Shown: piece after piece, positions 1-9,216 of the stretch
Numbering within the stretch: the stretch's first letter is position 1
Layout: each line of letters begins with the position of its first letter
Source: Gautieria morchelliformis
Taxonomy: Eukaryota; Basidiomycota; Agaricomycetes; Gomphales; Gomphaceae
Assembly (NCBI GenBank): GCA_015179125.1
Contig: WHVA01000559.1
Coordinates: forward strand, 1-64,000
Reading direction: 5' to 3'
Length of the DNA stretch: 64,000 nt
Notes under the pieces: generated by a model
Seen by the model: only the letters and a program-made list of their open reading frames with translations
Database searches by the model: none
Told to the model about the DNA's origin: nothing
Program-made: the position numbers and the translations under genes

Positions 1-7
1 TTAGTGT

Positions 8-456
8 GTGCCTCCTCGCTACCCTGCCTGCCGCAGCCCCCATGGCGACCCCTCCCCCGAAGATGGTGAGCGTCTTCCTTCTCCGCCATCACCATCTGCG
101 ACGTTGACTAACCTGCACACGACGATGTTGCAGGCAGCGAGTTCAGAGACCCAGACAGTACCCAGCTCGATGCCCCCACCTCGTTCTAGGCCAAGTGTCG
201 AGGGTCGTCATTCTCACAGTTGGCGCGCGGTGCTGTGAGTCGTCTCTGCCATTCCCAGCCCGCTGCACCCATTCTCCATCCCACTAACCGCCCTCCCCGC
301 AGCAACCGCCCGTCCATCCTCTTTGTGTACTATGTATTTAGACCCATCGAGGAGAATGTGTCGTGCTCGTCGTCGTCCTATCCTCTCTGCCTATCCGCCG
401 CCGTGTCAGTATTCGTATCCGTATTGGTCCCCATGTTTCTTGTCATAATGATTTGA
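8..456 (+). CDS. Possible two-exon partial ORF of unknown function
   Basis: An open frame runs to base 234 and meets a good donor (GTGAGT). A pyrimidine-rich stretch ending CGCAG follows, and the next exon opens at 303 in the matching phase and stops at 454-456, giving about 126 codons. The first exon is rich in Pro, Ser and Arg; the second has a hydrophobic end (VFVSVLVPMFLVIMI). There is no ATG at the start, and a TAG lies in frame at bases 2-4, so this would be a later exon or chance. No family is recognised. The intron consensus is the only real support. Confidence 0.2.
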
Positions 457-728
457 ACCCAACCCCTCTCTTCTTCTCCCATTCCCCATCAGAATCCTAA
501 ACACATTCTCTTTCATTTCTGTAAATCCCACCGCCAATCCCAAATGTATATAAATACCAAACTCAACTCCGTGAGCATTTCTCCTGTCTCCTGCGAGCAT
601 ACACGCAATGAGCACTATCCCGCACGCTTGCGAGTGTTAAATTCAACATAGTCTGCAGGCTTGCCGCCGACGGAGGTCACGACCAGAGTGGATTGCGCGA
701 GTGTGGCAGCAGGAACTTCAACTTGGAC
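457..728. other. Gene-free stretch left of the hAT-like element
   Basis: I see no supported gene or repeat here. The short frames overlap each other and lack splice logic or recognisable protein motifs. Confidence 0.4.
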
Positions 729-736
729 CCAGCGGG

Positions 737-2066
737 TAGGGCTCGGCGCCGTAGTCGTATGAGCCGTATATACGGCTGCCGTATTACGGACCCGTACCCG
801 TACCGAAGCTCAGTTTGCCAATTCCGACCGTATACGGTTACGGCACGTATGACCACCGTATGAGGCCGTATGTACGCAGTGTACGGGTGCGCAGTTATGT
901 AAGGTAAGTATCCTGCAAACATTGCCTATTATACATAAGTACCCCCCGTACACTATGCCTGTGGTACCAAATCCTTCCAACCAGACCCTTTGCCAACTAC
1001 CGCAGGCACCTCCCGCCATTCCCCTCCATGCCCCCGGCCCCCGTGCGCGCACACCCGCCGCCGCACCCTCTCCATGCTCGCGTTCACATCTCTAGCACGA
1101 CCACCTTCCCGCTGCTCCTTGAGCACATCTGCACGTGCCGCACGGACACGCTCCTCGTGGAGCTCATCCCCATGGGCGCGCGCGGCGTGGACGCTCTGGT
1201 GGAGTGAGCAGGGATGGTGACATGATTAGAAAGAGGGTTGGTAGTGAATATCTCACATGTGGTCATGTCATCACTCCAAATACTAAGGTGGCTTCTAAAT
1301 GGGAGTGAGATATAATATTTTGAAAGTGTATACAGGAATGATTACCTGCAAATACATTTCAACCAAAATGACGATATTATTATTGGATTGCGAGTGAGGA
1401 CAGCGGAGACCTTACCAGGCAATCACGAGATCTATCTTGTTATCCACGACCTGTTTCATGTGACTCCATGATTTCCGGGATGGTTTGGCGTACATGCCGA
1501 TACCACTGTTGTAATACGTGAGTTGGTCACCGCCCTTGATAGGTCGCCTGTAGAGTTCTATGACATTTGTCTTCTTTTGAGATGTCAGACCCTGTATCGT
1601 GGGTTGCAAGGAAATGGCCCACGAACGTTAGGTCAAAACTGATTGGATGTGCCTTCGATGCACACCACAAGGTTTCGTCCTTTCTTCTCACTCGAACACG
1701 GACAGCTCGTTCGCTCCTCGTCAGGCCTCAGGTTTCACGGCATCAGATTCCATATCCTGCAGCAAGTATGTGAGTAGATTGTGTAAGAGCAGCCGGTCAA
1801 GGGTATCCCAGCGTCAGAAGCATTGGCGGGCAAACATAAGCTTCTTCGCCCTATGATAAGTGAGCCCCTTCCAACAGATTTCCCTGGCAAGTGTCCACAA
1901 GGTCTGTAAATCCACCTAGTAACCCCGTATGATCCGTATGACGGCCGTATGACTGCCGTATCCGTACCATCGGGGTTCCAGCAGCCCAACATACGGTACG
2001 GATGGGGCCGTAATGTCGCCGTACGATGTACAGCCGTACACGTATACGGTACGGCGCCGAGCCCTA
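737..2066. mobile_element. Non-autonomous hAT-like DNA transposon, 1,330 bp
   Basis: The ends carry a perfect 17-bp terminal inverted repeat, TAGGGCTCGGCGCCGTA, flanked by a perfect 8-bp direct repeat CCAGCGGG (729-736 and 2067-2074). An 8-bp target duplication with a TAGGG-type end is characteristic of hAT elements. Both subterminal regions (about 750-900 and 1920-2055) are packed with CCGTAT/TACGG words in both orientations, like the short subterminal motifs that hAT transposases bind. No transposase frame is present, so it would have to be mobilised in trans. The interior includes what looks like a captured gene fragment (next entry). Confidence 0.85.
1416..1590 (-). pseudogene. DUF2235-like gene fragment captured inside the hAT element
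   Basis: On the minus strand the segment encodes TNVIELYRRP, then QLTYYNSGIGMYAKPS and KQVVDNKIDLVIAW. This resembles the N-terminal part of DUF2235 (alpha/beta-hydrolase-like, T6SS phospholipase-type) proteins, which are common in basidiomycetes: the TNV-ELY motif, the YY-SGIG motif and a following helix. The reading ends exactly at a good splice donor (GCCTG followed by GTAAGG), so an exon-intron boundary seems to be preserved. The downstream GFSRGA nucleophile motif is missing, so the fragment cannot encode an enzyme. The family assignment is from memory of the motif. Confidence 0.5.
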
Positions 2067-2229
2067 CCAGCGGGATAATTAGCTAAGGCGCCTAAACTTT
2101 CGCTGTGTACTGCTGATTCGTCTCACAGATATCCACCGCAGGTACCGAAACGCACGCCCAGAATGTAGCAGATGCCTTTCAGGCCTACAACAATAGTACT
2201 ACGCGTAGAAGTACGCCAAGCATGCATAT

Positions 2230-2790
2230 TACTTTAAATTCAGGGACCGGGTGTGGGAAGTTAATCATGAGGATGCCACCACTAGGTGATCTTCTTCCCA
2301 GAGGTACGTCCCATTTGCTAGCACGTTGCTGTTTACTCAACTATCCCCCTCAGAGGATGGTGATTCTGACGTCGAGTCTGATATCGAACTTGGCGGGATG
2401 ACCCAGGACTACAAATGCCCCCTTACGCTCATGCCTCTCACAGATCCGCTAACATCGTCAGTTGCCTGGTCCCTCGGTGTGACGTGCTAATTTTCATTTT
2501 GTCACTGACCAGGAAAACATGTCGTCATTCATTCTCAGCAACACCCATTCGTGAGTATATTGCCACTGGAGGCGGTCGAATGAAATGTCCTGCAACTGGC
2601 TGCAACGAGGTATGTCGATTCATTGTGCAACAAAGGCTTGCCAGATATAATGAGTCCTCTATTTTAGAACCTAACCCTGAACGATTTGGAAGCGGACGAT
2701 GACGTGGCAACAGTGTTCAACGACATGGCACGATCTCAACTTCTCATTTCACACTGTCATCGCAACTGCCGTGAAGTATGATATTCTTAT
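2230..2790 (+). pseudogene. NSE2/MMS21-like SUMO E3 ligase (SP-RING), broken, partial
   Basis: Nse2 is the SUMO ligase subunit of the Smc5/6 DNA-repair complex. Exons can be joined to read FKFRDRVWEV, then MPPLGDLLPRED, DIELGGMTQDYKCPLTLMPL, KTCRHSFSATPIREYI, MKCPATGCNE and NLTLNDLEADDDVA. This is the typical SP-RING spacing (CP-T, C-H, CP--GC, then NDLE). Introns with GTACGT, GTCAGT and GTATGT donors separate the pieces in correct phase. The N-terminal half is absent; the hAT-like element lies just upstream. There is a frame break between VNHED and MPPLGD near 2270 and a TGA follows in the old frame, so this copy appears dead unless the break is a sequencing error. Confidence 0.65.
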
Positions 2791-2912
2791 GATTTTCCTC
2801 TCGTTAGCCTTGGTCTACTTGGTCTAGAAAGTTCTGCAGGCTGGCGCTCAAATACAACCGTTTTCCTTTGATTGCACCCAGGAAACCCTGTTCAGTATCA
2901 ATGGGAAATGTT

Positions 2913-2917
2913 TGTCC
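2913..2917. repeat. Target-site duplication TGTCC, left copy
   Basis: TGTCC lies immediately left of the 5' LTR and is repeated at 7944-7948 immediately right of the 3' LTR. A 5-bp duplication is standard for LTR retrotransposon integration. Confidence 0.9.
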
Positions 2918-3299
2918 TGTTGGGTGCATTTATGCTCCTGCACCAAAATCAAGCATAATATATCCAATTTGTTGTGTGGCCTTCCAAGTTCTTCTCACAT
3001 TGTTCTTGTATTATGCATCCATTTCTCTGGTTATTTTCGAAATTTTCCACTCATTCCTTATCTCTCTATTTCATCTTGTTATTCCTACTTTCACAAGCGG
3101 CTGCACCCAGCGGAGTCTGAAATGAATTCGACGCGCGAGCTCTTGGGCGCTAAAGGGCCGGGTAGTAGTACATGCGCAGTGGAACACATTTCCCCCTCTC
3201 TCAGTGACCACTAAATTCACTGAGAGAGTGAATTGATTTCTAGTCTATTCTTTTGAATAACAAGTCCATACCTACTGCCTATAATTCCTGTCCTCTACA
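2918..3299 (+). repeat. 5' LTR of the copia element, with an 11-bp hairpin
   Basis: It begins TGTTGGG and ends CTCTACA. Bases 3196-3206 (CTCTCTCAGTG) and 3218-3228 (CACTGAGAGAG) form a perfect 11-bp stem with an 11-nt loop, repeated at the same offset in the 3' LTR (7840-7850 and 7862-7872). Confidence 0.95.
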
Positions 3300-3312
3300 G
3301 GGTTATGGGCCC
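3300..3312 (+). promoter_or_regulatory. Primer binding site matching the initiator tRNA-Met anticodon arm
   Basis: GGGTTATGGGCCC directly follows the LTR. It matches, with one mismatch, the complement of the anticodon stem-loop of eukaryotic initiator tRNA-Met (GGGTTATGAGCCC). Priming from an internal tRNA-Met fragment is known for copia-type elements. The pol start codon at 3305 lies inside this site. Confidence 0.75.
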
Positions 3313-6300
3313 CGGAGACACTTCTGAGAAGCTATTGGGTGTTGAGAAGCTTGCTACTGATGGAAGTAATTGGCCATTGTGGCGAGCCACTCTCATCAGC
3401 TATTTCGAGTCCAAAAATCTGCTCAAGCATGTAGAAGGGAGAGTCACACGACCTCCTGATCCTCCAGTCATGCCCCCAGGCCATATTCTAACAGAAGCTG
3501 AGGAAACTCAGATGGATAAGGCCGAGGAGAAGCTGGAGAGATACCTTGCTAGAGAAGGACAAGCCAAGACCCAAATCATCGTCTCAGTGTCAGAGTCATT
3601 AGCCCTGATGCTACAGAAGCAGAAGACAGCAAAAGAGACTTGGGATGCATTGGTCAATGAAATGACCAAAAAGCCCAAGATGGTCCTCACCAGCCTGCAG
3701 AGACAACTCCGCAGTATGAGATGTCCTGAGGATGGAGACTTGAGAGATCACTTGGACAAGGCCCAAGACCTATATGCTCGTCTTAATGAGATGGGAGCTA
3801 GAGTTTCTGAAGAAGAATTCATGGACATAATCCTTGCGTCACTTCCACCATCCTATGAGGCAGTCATGAATGCCCTTACAACTTCGCTTGAAGAATGGGG
3901 GATGCCATTGGTCCCTGATAATATTATTAGGGTACTAAAGGCTCAGTATGACAGGAAGAAAACACTCCCGCAAGAAGAGCAGGTGTTTATTGGTTCATCT
4001 ACTAAGAAGGACCAGAAGGGGCAGAAGGCGCATGTATGCACCAACTGCAAAAAGCCTGGACATTCCATCGAAAATTGCTGGGCTAAAGGAGGTGGTAAAG
4101 AAGGTCAAGGACCACGTCAGAAGAAGAAAGCCAAAGGCAAGAAGAAGAAGAAGGGTAAAGCAAAAGCGAATGTTGCCGAAGAAGAGTCTACTTCTGAGGA
4201 AAGTGGTGATGGGCATCTTGCCTTCACCAATTTTGACGAGTGCTCTAATTTCAATTTGAGCACATCCTCAGGAGTTATAGTCATACTCGACACCGGAACG
4301 ACATCGCATATGACTCCTCACAAAAATTTATTGAGGAACTACTGTCAATTCTCACAGCCGAGGACTATCCGAGCAGCCAACAAAGGTACCTTTGATGCCT
4401 TCGGCTCAGGACTGCTCGTATTATCCAATAAGGTTGGAGATAGAACAGTAGAAGTCACGTTGCAAGATACATACTATGCACCCAAAATTGCTGCTACCCT
4501 CGTCTCGATCGGTCGGTGCGATGATGCTGGCTACGACATTCGACTCGGTGGCCAGAAATGCACAATATCTAATGCTGCTGGAAAAGTATTGATGCAAGCA
4601 CCGAAAGTCAATGGCTTATATCGACTAGACCTCCAGTCACCAAGTGCTCAAGCCCATATGTGTTTATCTGCCATGGAAATTCATCAAAAGATGGGGCACA
4701 TCTCGCAGAAGTCCCTACAACATCTATTAAATCATGGCATGATATTGGGCATTGAACTGAGCTCCACAGGCGATAGAATTGTCTGTGATGCGTGTATTCA
4801 GGCCAAGATTGCGCGCAAACCTCTTCCTCGAGAACCCAGAGACCGAACATCAAAATTCGGTGACAGAATTTATTCTGATGTCTGGGGACCTGCAAGACAC
4901 CTCACGATCGATAAGAAGTCATATTATGTCTCCTTTATCGATGACTACTCAAGAGAATCGGTGATCTATCTCATGGCGAACAAATCAGAAGCATTCTCAA
5001 AGTACAAGCTCTACGAGGCTTTAATGCTTCGACAGAGAAATGTGCACATCAAGGCACTTGTTTCTGATCGAGGGGGCGAGTATACGAGCTCTGAATTCGA
5101 ACAGCATCTAGCCAAACAAGGCACGAAGCATCAGTTGACGGTACACGACACACCAGAGTCCAATGGTGTTGCGGAACGCCTGAACCGAACCCTCACTGAG
5201 AGAACTCGTGCCATGCTGCTAGAATCAAGCCTTCCTAAGATATTATGGGGCTATGCGATACAGCATGCCAATTATCTTAGGAACAGGACGCATACAAGAG
5301 CTCTACCAGATAAAACGCCCTACGAGATGATTCACCATGAAAAACCGAATCTCAAAGACATTCACACGTGGGGAACTGAAATTTACGTCAAAGTCACTCA
5401 GGGAGATAAATTGGCAGCTCGTGCCAAGAGAGCTCGGTGGATAGGAATTTCTGCGCAGAGCCATGGTCATTATGTTTATTGGCCTGACTCGCACAAAGTT
5501 TCTGTCGAGCGGAACGTTGTCTTTGATTCAGAAATGAAGAAGGGAAAGGTCCCAATCATTTCTATTGAGGAATCCAAGCTACCTACGTCTAAAGAAGAGA
5601 AGAAAGCCATTCCGGCATCAGTGCCTGTGCCCGGTCGCTTAGTCAGCGAAGAGGCAAAGATCGAAGAAATTGATGAAAGTGCACCGGAAGAATATCTTGA
5701 AAAGCTGCAACCTATTCAGGGAGTTGATGACAGACCTAGAGAAGCTGAACCGATAAGGAGAAGCGAAAGGATCCGTCAACAACAAGTGCAGCCGGCCCCA
5801 TCAGGTCCCGTAACAAGATCTCAAACCCAGAGACAAGCTGGCGCACATATGACTACGCTAGCTTACGAGGACGTTGAGGACCATAAAGAAGTTTTATTCG
5901 ACCAAGAATTATCCTCCGAGATTGATGGCATCAGTAGCTATGAGTGTGCCATCAGTGCGTTTCTAACCGACGGTCAAAACAATAACAAGGCGCCGGATTT
6001 GAGTCAAATTGAACCTAGCAATGCAGACGAAGCTCTGAATAATCCCATATGGAAGAAATCAATGGACAAAGAGTATGAGGCCCTAATCGACAAGGGAGTG
6101 TGGGAACGAGCCAAACCACCTCCTGGAGCCAATATTGTCGGTAATAAATGGGTCTACCTTTGGAAGCGTAATCCAGAAGGGAAACCAATAATGCCTAAAT
6201 CGAGAATGGTCGCCCAAGGCTTCACACAGAAGTTTGGAGTCGACTATGATGAGACATACTCACCTGTTGCTCGGTTATCCTCCCTACGGATCATATGCGC

Positions 6301-6493
6301 CATTGCTGCTAGGAATGACTGGCCTATTCATCAAATGGACGTAGACTATGCATACCTCAATGCTACGTTGCCCGAACCTATTTACATGAAGCAGCCATAT
6401 GGATATGAGTCAGGAGACAAAGGCGAAGTGCTACTTTTGAAAAAGCACTCTACGGCCTCAAGCAATCTGGAAGAGAATGGTATAAACGTCTAA
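3305..6493 (+). CDS. Copia Gag-Pol, N-terminal part (gag, protease, integrase, start of RT)
   Basis: This is a polyprotein of 1,062 residues to the frame break. An N-terminal UBN2-type gag region is followed by a CCHC zinc knuckle (CTNCKKPGHSIENC, about residues 244-257) and a Lys-rich tract. Next come an aspartic protease DTG (about 328), the GAG-pre-integrase HHCC module (HQKMGH near 459 to CDACIQAK near 493) and an rve integrase core (SDVWGP, VSDRGGEY, NGVAERLNR). An acidic linker leads to the RT fingers (NKWVYLWKRN, SRMVAQGF, HQMDVDYAYLNA). The frame is lost at about 6440-6446, where one base is missing, and stops at 6491-6493. The start codon is the ATG inside the primer binding site; no earlier in-frame ATG exists. 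Confidence 0.95.
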   Translation: MGPGDTSEKLLGVEKLATDGSNWPLWRATLISYFESKNLLKHVEGRVTRPPDPPVMPPGHILTEAEETQMDKAEEKLERYLAREGQAKTQIIVSVSESLALMLQKQKTAKETWDALVNEMTKKPKMVLTSLQRQLRSMRCPEDGDLRDHLDKAQDLYARLNEMGARVSEEEFMDIILASLPPSYEAVMNALTTSLEEWGMPLVPDNIIRVLKAQYDRKKTLPQEEQVFIGSSTKKDQKGQKAHVCTNCKKPGHSIENCWAKGGGKEGQGPRQKKKAKGKKKKKGKAKANVAEEESTSEESGDGHLAFTNFDECSNFNLSTSSGVIVILDTGTTSHMTPHKNLLRNYCQFSQPRTIRAANKGTFDAFGSGLLVLSNKVGDRTVEVTLQDTYYAPKIAATLVSIGRCDDAGYDIRLGGQKCTISNAAGKVLMQAPKVNGLYRLDLQSPSAQAHMCLSAMEIHQKMGHISQKSLQHLLNHGMILGIELSSTGDRIVCDACIQAKIARKPLPREPRDRTSKFGDRIYSDVWGPARHLTIDKKSYYVSFIDDYSRESVIYLMANKSEAFSKYKLYEALMLRQRNVHIKALVSDRGGEYTSSEFEQHLAKQGTKHQLTVHDTPESNGVAERLNRTLTERTRAMLLESSLPKILWGYAIQHANYLRNRTHTRALPDKTPYEMIHHEKPNLKDIHTWGTEIYVKVTQGDKLAARAKRARWIGISAQSHGHYVYWPDSHKVSVERNVVFDSEMKKGKVPIISIEESKLPTSKEEKKAIPASVPVPGRLVSEEAKIEEIDESAPEEYLEKLQPIQGVDDRPREAEPIRRSERIRQQQVQPAPSGPVTRSQTQRQAGAHMTTLAYEDVEDHKEVLFDQELSSEIDGISSYECAISAFLTDGQNNNKAPDLSQIEPSNADEALNNPIWKKSMDKEYEALIDKGVWERAKPPPGANIVGNKWVYLWKRNPEGKPIMPKSRMVAQGFTQKFGVDYDETYSPVARLSSLRIICAIAARNDWPIHQMDVDYAYLNATLPEPIYMKQPYGYESGDKGEVLLLKKHSTASSNLEENGINV

Positions 6494-7548
6494 GTGGTGA
6501 ATTCCACAAGTTAGGATTCACTACGTCAGCCACAGACGGGGCTGTATTTTATAGACGTGGCGGAAAGGGGCATGTGATCATTGCAACAGCTGTGGACGAC
6601 CTTACCATCACAGCTGAGAATCAGTCAGTCCTGGACGAAGTCAAACGAGATCTTGCTCAGGTCTTCAGTATGAAAGATCTAGGCGAGATTCATTGGCTAT
6701 TGAATCTCAAAATCGAAAGAGACTGGCAGAAGAAGACCATTGCAATTTCACAACCTGCATACATCGAGAAGATCATCAAAAAATTTAATCTCGAAGATGC
6801 AAAGACTTATGCTACGCCTCTTGATCCAGCCGTAAAATTATCTAAAGACCAATGTCCTTCTACAGAGAGAGGCAAGAAAGCCATGTCGAAGTTTCCATAC
6901 AGGCAAGCTATAGGATCACTGATGTGGGCGGCTGTAGCCACTCGACCTGACATTGCATTTGCGGTGTCATTACTCTCGCAATTCCTTGAAAATCCAGGTG
7001 GCACACACTGGAATGCAGTCAAACGTGTCTTCAAATATTTGAAAGGCACGAAGCATTACAAGCTCACACTTGGAAGAAATCAAGACGGCTTGATGGGGTA
7101 TTCAGATGCGGATTGGGGTTCACAGAGTCATAGGCGTTCGTATTCGGCATACTTATTTCAGATTGATGGAGGCACTGTTTCATGGAGTTGCCAGAAACAG
7201 TCGATAGTAGCCCTCTCATCAACTGAAGCCGAATTCGTCGCCCTGACCCATGCGGGCAAAGAGGCTCTTTGGATGCGCCATTTTATTTCTGAAATATTCC
7301 AACCACTGAACAGACCCATCCAAGTTTATTCAGACAATCAATCAGCCATTGCCATCACGTATGGCACCCAACAACACACGAGAACCAAGCATTTCGACAT
7401 CAGGTTATATTTCCTTCGAGATATAATCAAAAATCAACAAGCCAAGCTCGTTTATTTGCCAACCGAACAAATGTTGGCAGATATCCTCACTAAAGGACTT
7501 CCTAGTCCTAGAGTGAAGATTCTCAACGAGCAAATCGGAATATATTAA
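6446..7548 (+). CDS. Copia Pol, C-terminal part (RT catalytic core and RNase H)
   Basis: Right after the break the frame continues the RT (ALYGLKQSGREWYKRL), although an ATG-started frame opens only at 6574. The catalytic box reads ATAVDDLTI, an AVDD variant of YVDD. RNase H follows with SDADWG, STEAEF, YSDNQSAI and DILTKGLP. The sequence is intact to the stop at 7546-7548, 13 bases before the 3' LTR. Except for the single missing base this is a complete copia pol, so the break is either a very recent lesion or a sequencing error. Confidence 0.93.
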
Positions 7549-7549
7549 G

Positions 7550-7561
7550 CTTGAGGGGGCG
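7550..7561 (+). promoter_or_regulatory. Polypurine tract of the copia element
   Basis: GCTTGAGGGGGCG lies immediately upstream of the TGTTGGG start of the 3' LTR, in the usual place for priming plus-strand DNA synthesis. Confidence 0.85.
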
Positions 7562-7943
7562 TGTTGGGTGCATTTATGCTCCTGCACCAAAATCAAGCAT
7601 AATATATCCAATTTGTTGTGTGGCCTTCCAAGTTCTTCTCACATTGTTCTTGTATTATGCATCCATTTCTCTGGTTATTTTCGAAATTTTCCACTCATTC
7701 CTTATCTCTCTATTTCATCTTGTTATTCCTACTTTCACAAGCGGCTGCACCCAGCGGAGTCTGAAATGACTTCGACGCGCGAGCTCTTGGGCGCTAAAGG
7801 GCCGGGTAGTAGTACATGCGCAGTGGAACACATTTCCCCCTCTCTCAGTGACCACTAAATTCACTGAGAGAGTGAATTGATTTCTAGTCTATTCTTTTGA
7901 ATAACAAGTCCATACCTACTGCCTATAATTCCTGTCCTCTACA
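7562..7943 (+). repeat. 3' LTR of the copia element
   Basis: It is 382 bp and identical to the 5' LTR except at 7770. It is followed directly by the TSD TGTCC (7944-7948). Confidence 0.95.
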
Positions 7944-8130
7944 TGTCCTTACCCCAGGCACGAGACAGCGAAATACCGTCGACCACCTTCTCTCACAGGC
8001 TAGATATTTCCCTTGGCTTCCACGTACATTCGTTGACCCTACACTACAGTCTGTCCTCCTCAGACCTCAGAAGTGACGTTGTTGCTGGCGCTGTAGCCCA
8101 CGTTTCTGAAGTTTCGACACCCATATCTTG

Positions 8131-8293
8131 CAGTGGGTATGAAATCACCGCTCTGCGTAACGCTCCATGCCATGTCTATTTCTACGGACCCTTGCATGAT
8201 CCGTCCCTCGTTGTCATCAGGTTCCACCATCTCCTTGATACTGCATGGGATGCTCCCGTTCTCAATTCACAACAAGCTGTCCTGCGTGGGTAG
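8131..8293 (+). CDS. Possible exon of an unrecognised gene
   Basis: After an acceptor-like CTTGCAG the frame reads GYEITALRNAPCHVYFYGPL, then VVIRFHHLLDTAWDAPVLNS, and stops with TAG at 8291-8293. It may instead splice at GTGGGT just before the stop. The composition looks protein-like, but I recognise no family. It lies between the copia element and an Hsp20 fragment and may be the remains of the same disturbed locus. Confidence 0.25.
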
Positions 8294-8359
8294 CTCTTTG
8301 GTATATTCTGAGCTTCTTTGGCCACTTTGATGACCATTTATCCCTTCATAGGTCATACC

Positions 8360-8505
8360 GATTACACTTCATCATGCTGGACCTGCATGAGCCCGAGAAA
8401 CAGACCAGATGGAGACGATGTTCGGGCTGCCTGGGATGACAACAGAGGACATTAGCATCGGCGTGCATAAGAACTGCCTCATTCTTTCCGAAGGGGCCAG
8501 AGCAC
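8360..8505 (+). pseudogene. Hsp20 (alpha-crystallin) domain fragment
   Basis: Two short frames give MLDLHEPEKQT and, shifted, MFGLPGMTTEDISIGVHKNC. This is the start of a small heat-shock protein domain: the MDLHE lead-in, then FELPG--EDI-I-VH-N-L. The two parts are in different frames, and the rest of the domain, including the C-terminal beta strands, is missing where the LINE begins near 8537. It is therefore a dead remnant. Confidence 0.5.
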
Positions 8506-8536
8506 GATCTCGAATGCCTTTGACCAAGAAGGCTAT

Positions 8537-9216
8537 TCCCAACTTTTCTCACGCCTACCACCACCACAAAACCCAAAAGATTTCACCCCACCCACGCACA
8601 ACAACTCTATTCACAGATATTCTATCGAAATCACACCATAACCACAGCAGAATAGACCCCACAGAGAGAAACGGAAAAAAAGGGGCCATGCCGCAAAACG
8701 CAAACCCCTCAGCGGCCTCCGCGGCGCCAGCCCCAAGAACGAGAGCCAGCAGCCAACAGGTGGGCGCAAAAAGCAGGACGGAGCTACTGGCAGACCCATA
8801 CGCCATGGTGCGCGATAAAGACCAGGCTCGTACCTTCCTGGATAGGCACGGTTTCCTCGCCAAGGACAACCTGACCACGTCAGACCAGCTCAGCTACGTT
8901 CTCTTATCGCTGGCCCACAGCGCCACGGGCAAGATGATGGAGGAAGGCGTCAGATCTGTGGAAATCCTGATGATAGACGAGGAGGCAAGGGCTGTGAGCA
9001 AAGCACTGCTGCAGTACGTCGAGGACAGTCTAGCGCCGGTGTTCACCAAACTCGATTCAACTGCGGAGGTGGCGCGCGGCGCGACAGACACCGCTAAGAG
9101 TAGTGCAGAGGAGGCGAGCCTGGCGGTAGAAGAGATCTGGAGTGTAGAGAGGATACGAAGCGAAATAAGAGAGGAAGCAGCGACAAGAACCACATACGCA
9201 GCAGCCCTCAAAGGTA
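8537..9216 (+). mobile_element. Tad1-like LINE, copy a: 5' UTR and N-terminal ORF1 only
   Basis: The 5' end (CTTTCTCACGC followed by a CCACCACCAC run) matches that of the second LINE at 13722. ORF1 starts at the ATG at 8689 (MPQNANPS) and aligns with the other copy through the blocks ARTFLDRHGFLAKD, LSYVLLSLAHSATGK and TTYAAALKG. Similarity ends abruptly there (about 9216), although LINEs normally lose their 5' end, not the 3' end. A later deletion or insertion probably removed the rest. It lies inside the Hsp20 remnant. Confidence 0.7.

Larger units (their letters stand above)
2918..7943 (+). mobile_element. Ty1/copia LTR retrotransposon, near-complete and young
   Basis: This is a 5,026-bp element with TG...CA LTRs of 382 bp at 2918-3299 and 7562-7943 that differ at one position (A at 3126, C at 7770). 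It has a tRNA-derived primer binding site, gag-protease-integrase-RT-RNase H coding order (copia order), a polypurine tract and perfect 5-bp target duplications. Near-identical LTRs imply recent insertion. It landed just 3' of the broken NSE2-like gene. One frameshift in RT means this copy is not autonomous as written. Confidence 0.95.

Noticed and set aside
6440-6446. Programmed frameshift site in copia pol (AAAAAG run)
   Set aside because: The break lies inside RT, not between gag and pol, and the frames do not overlap in the way programmed frameshifting needs; a base loss is the simpler reading.
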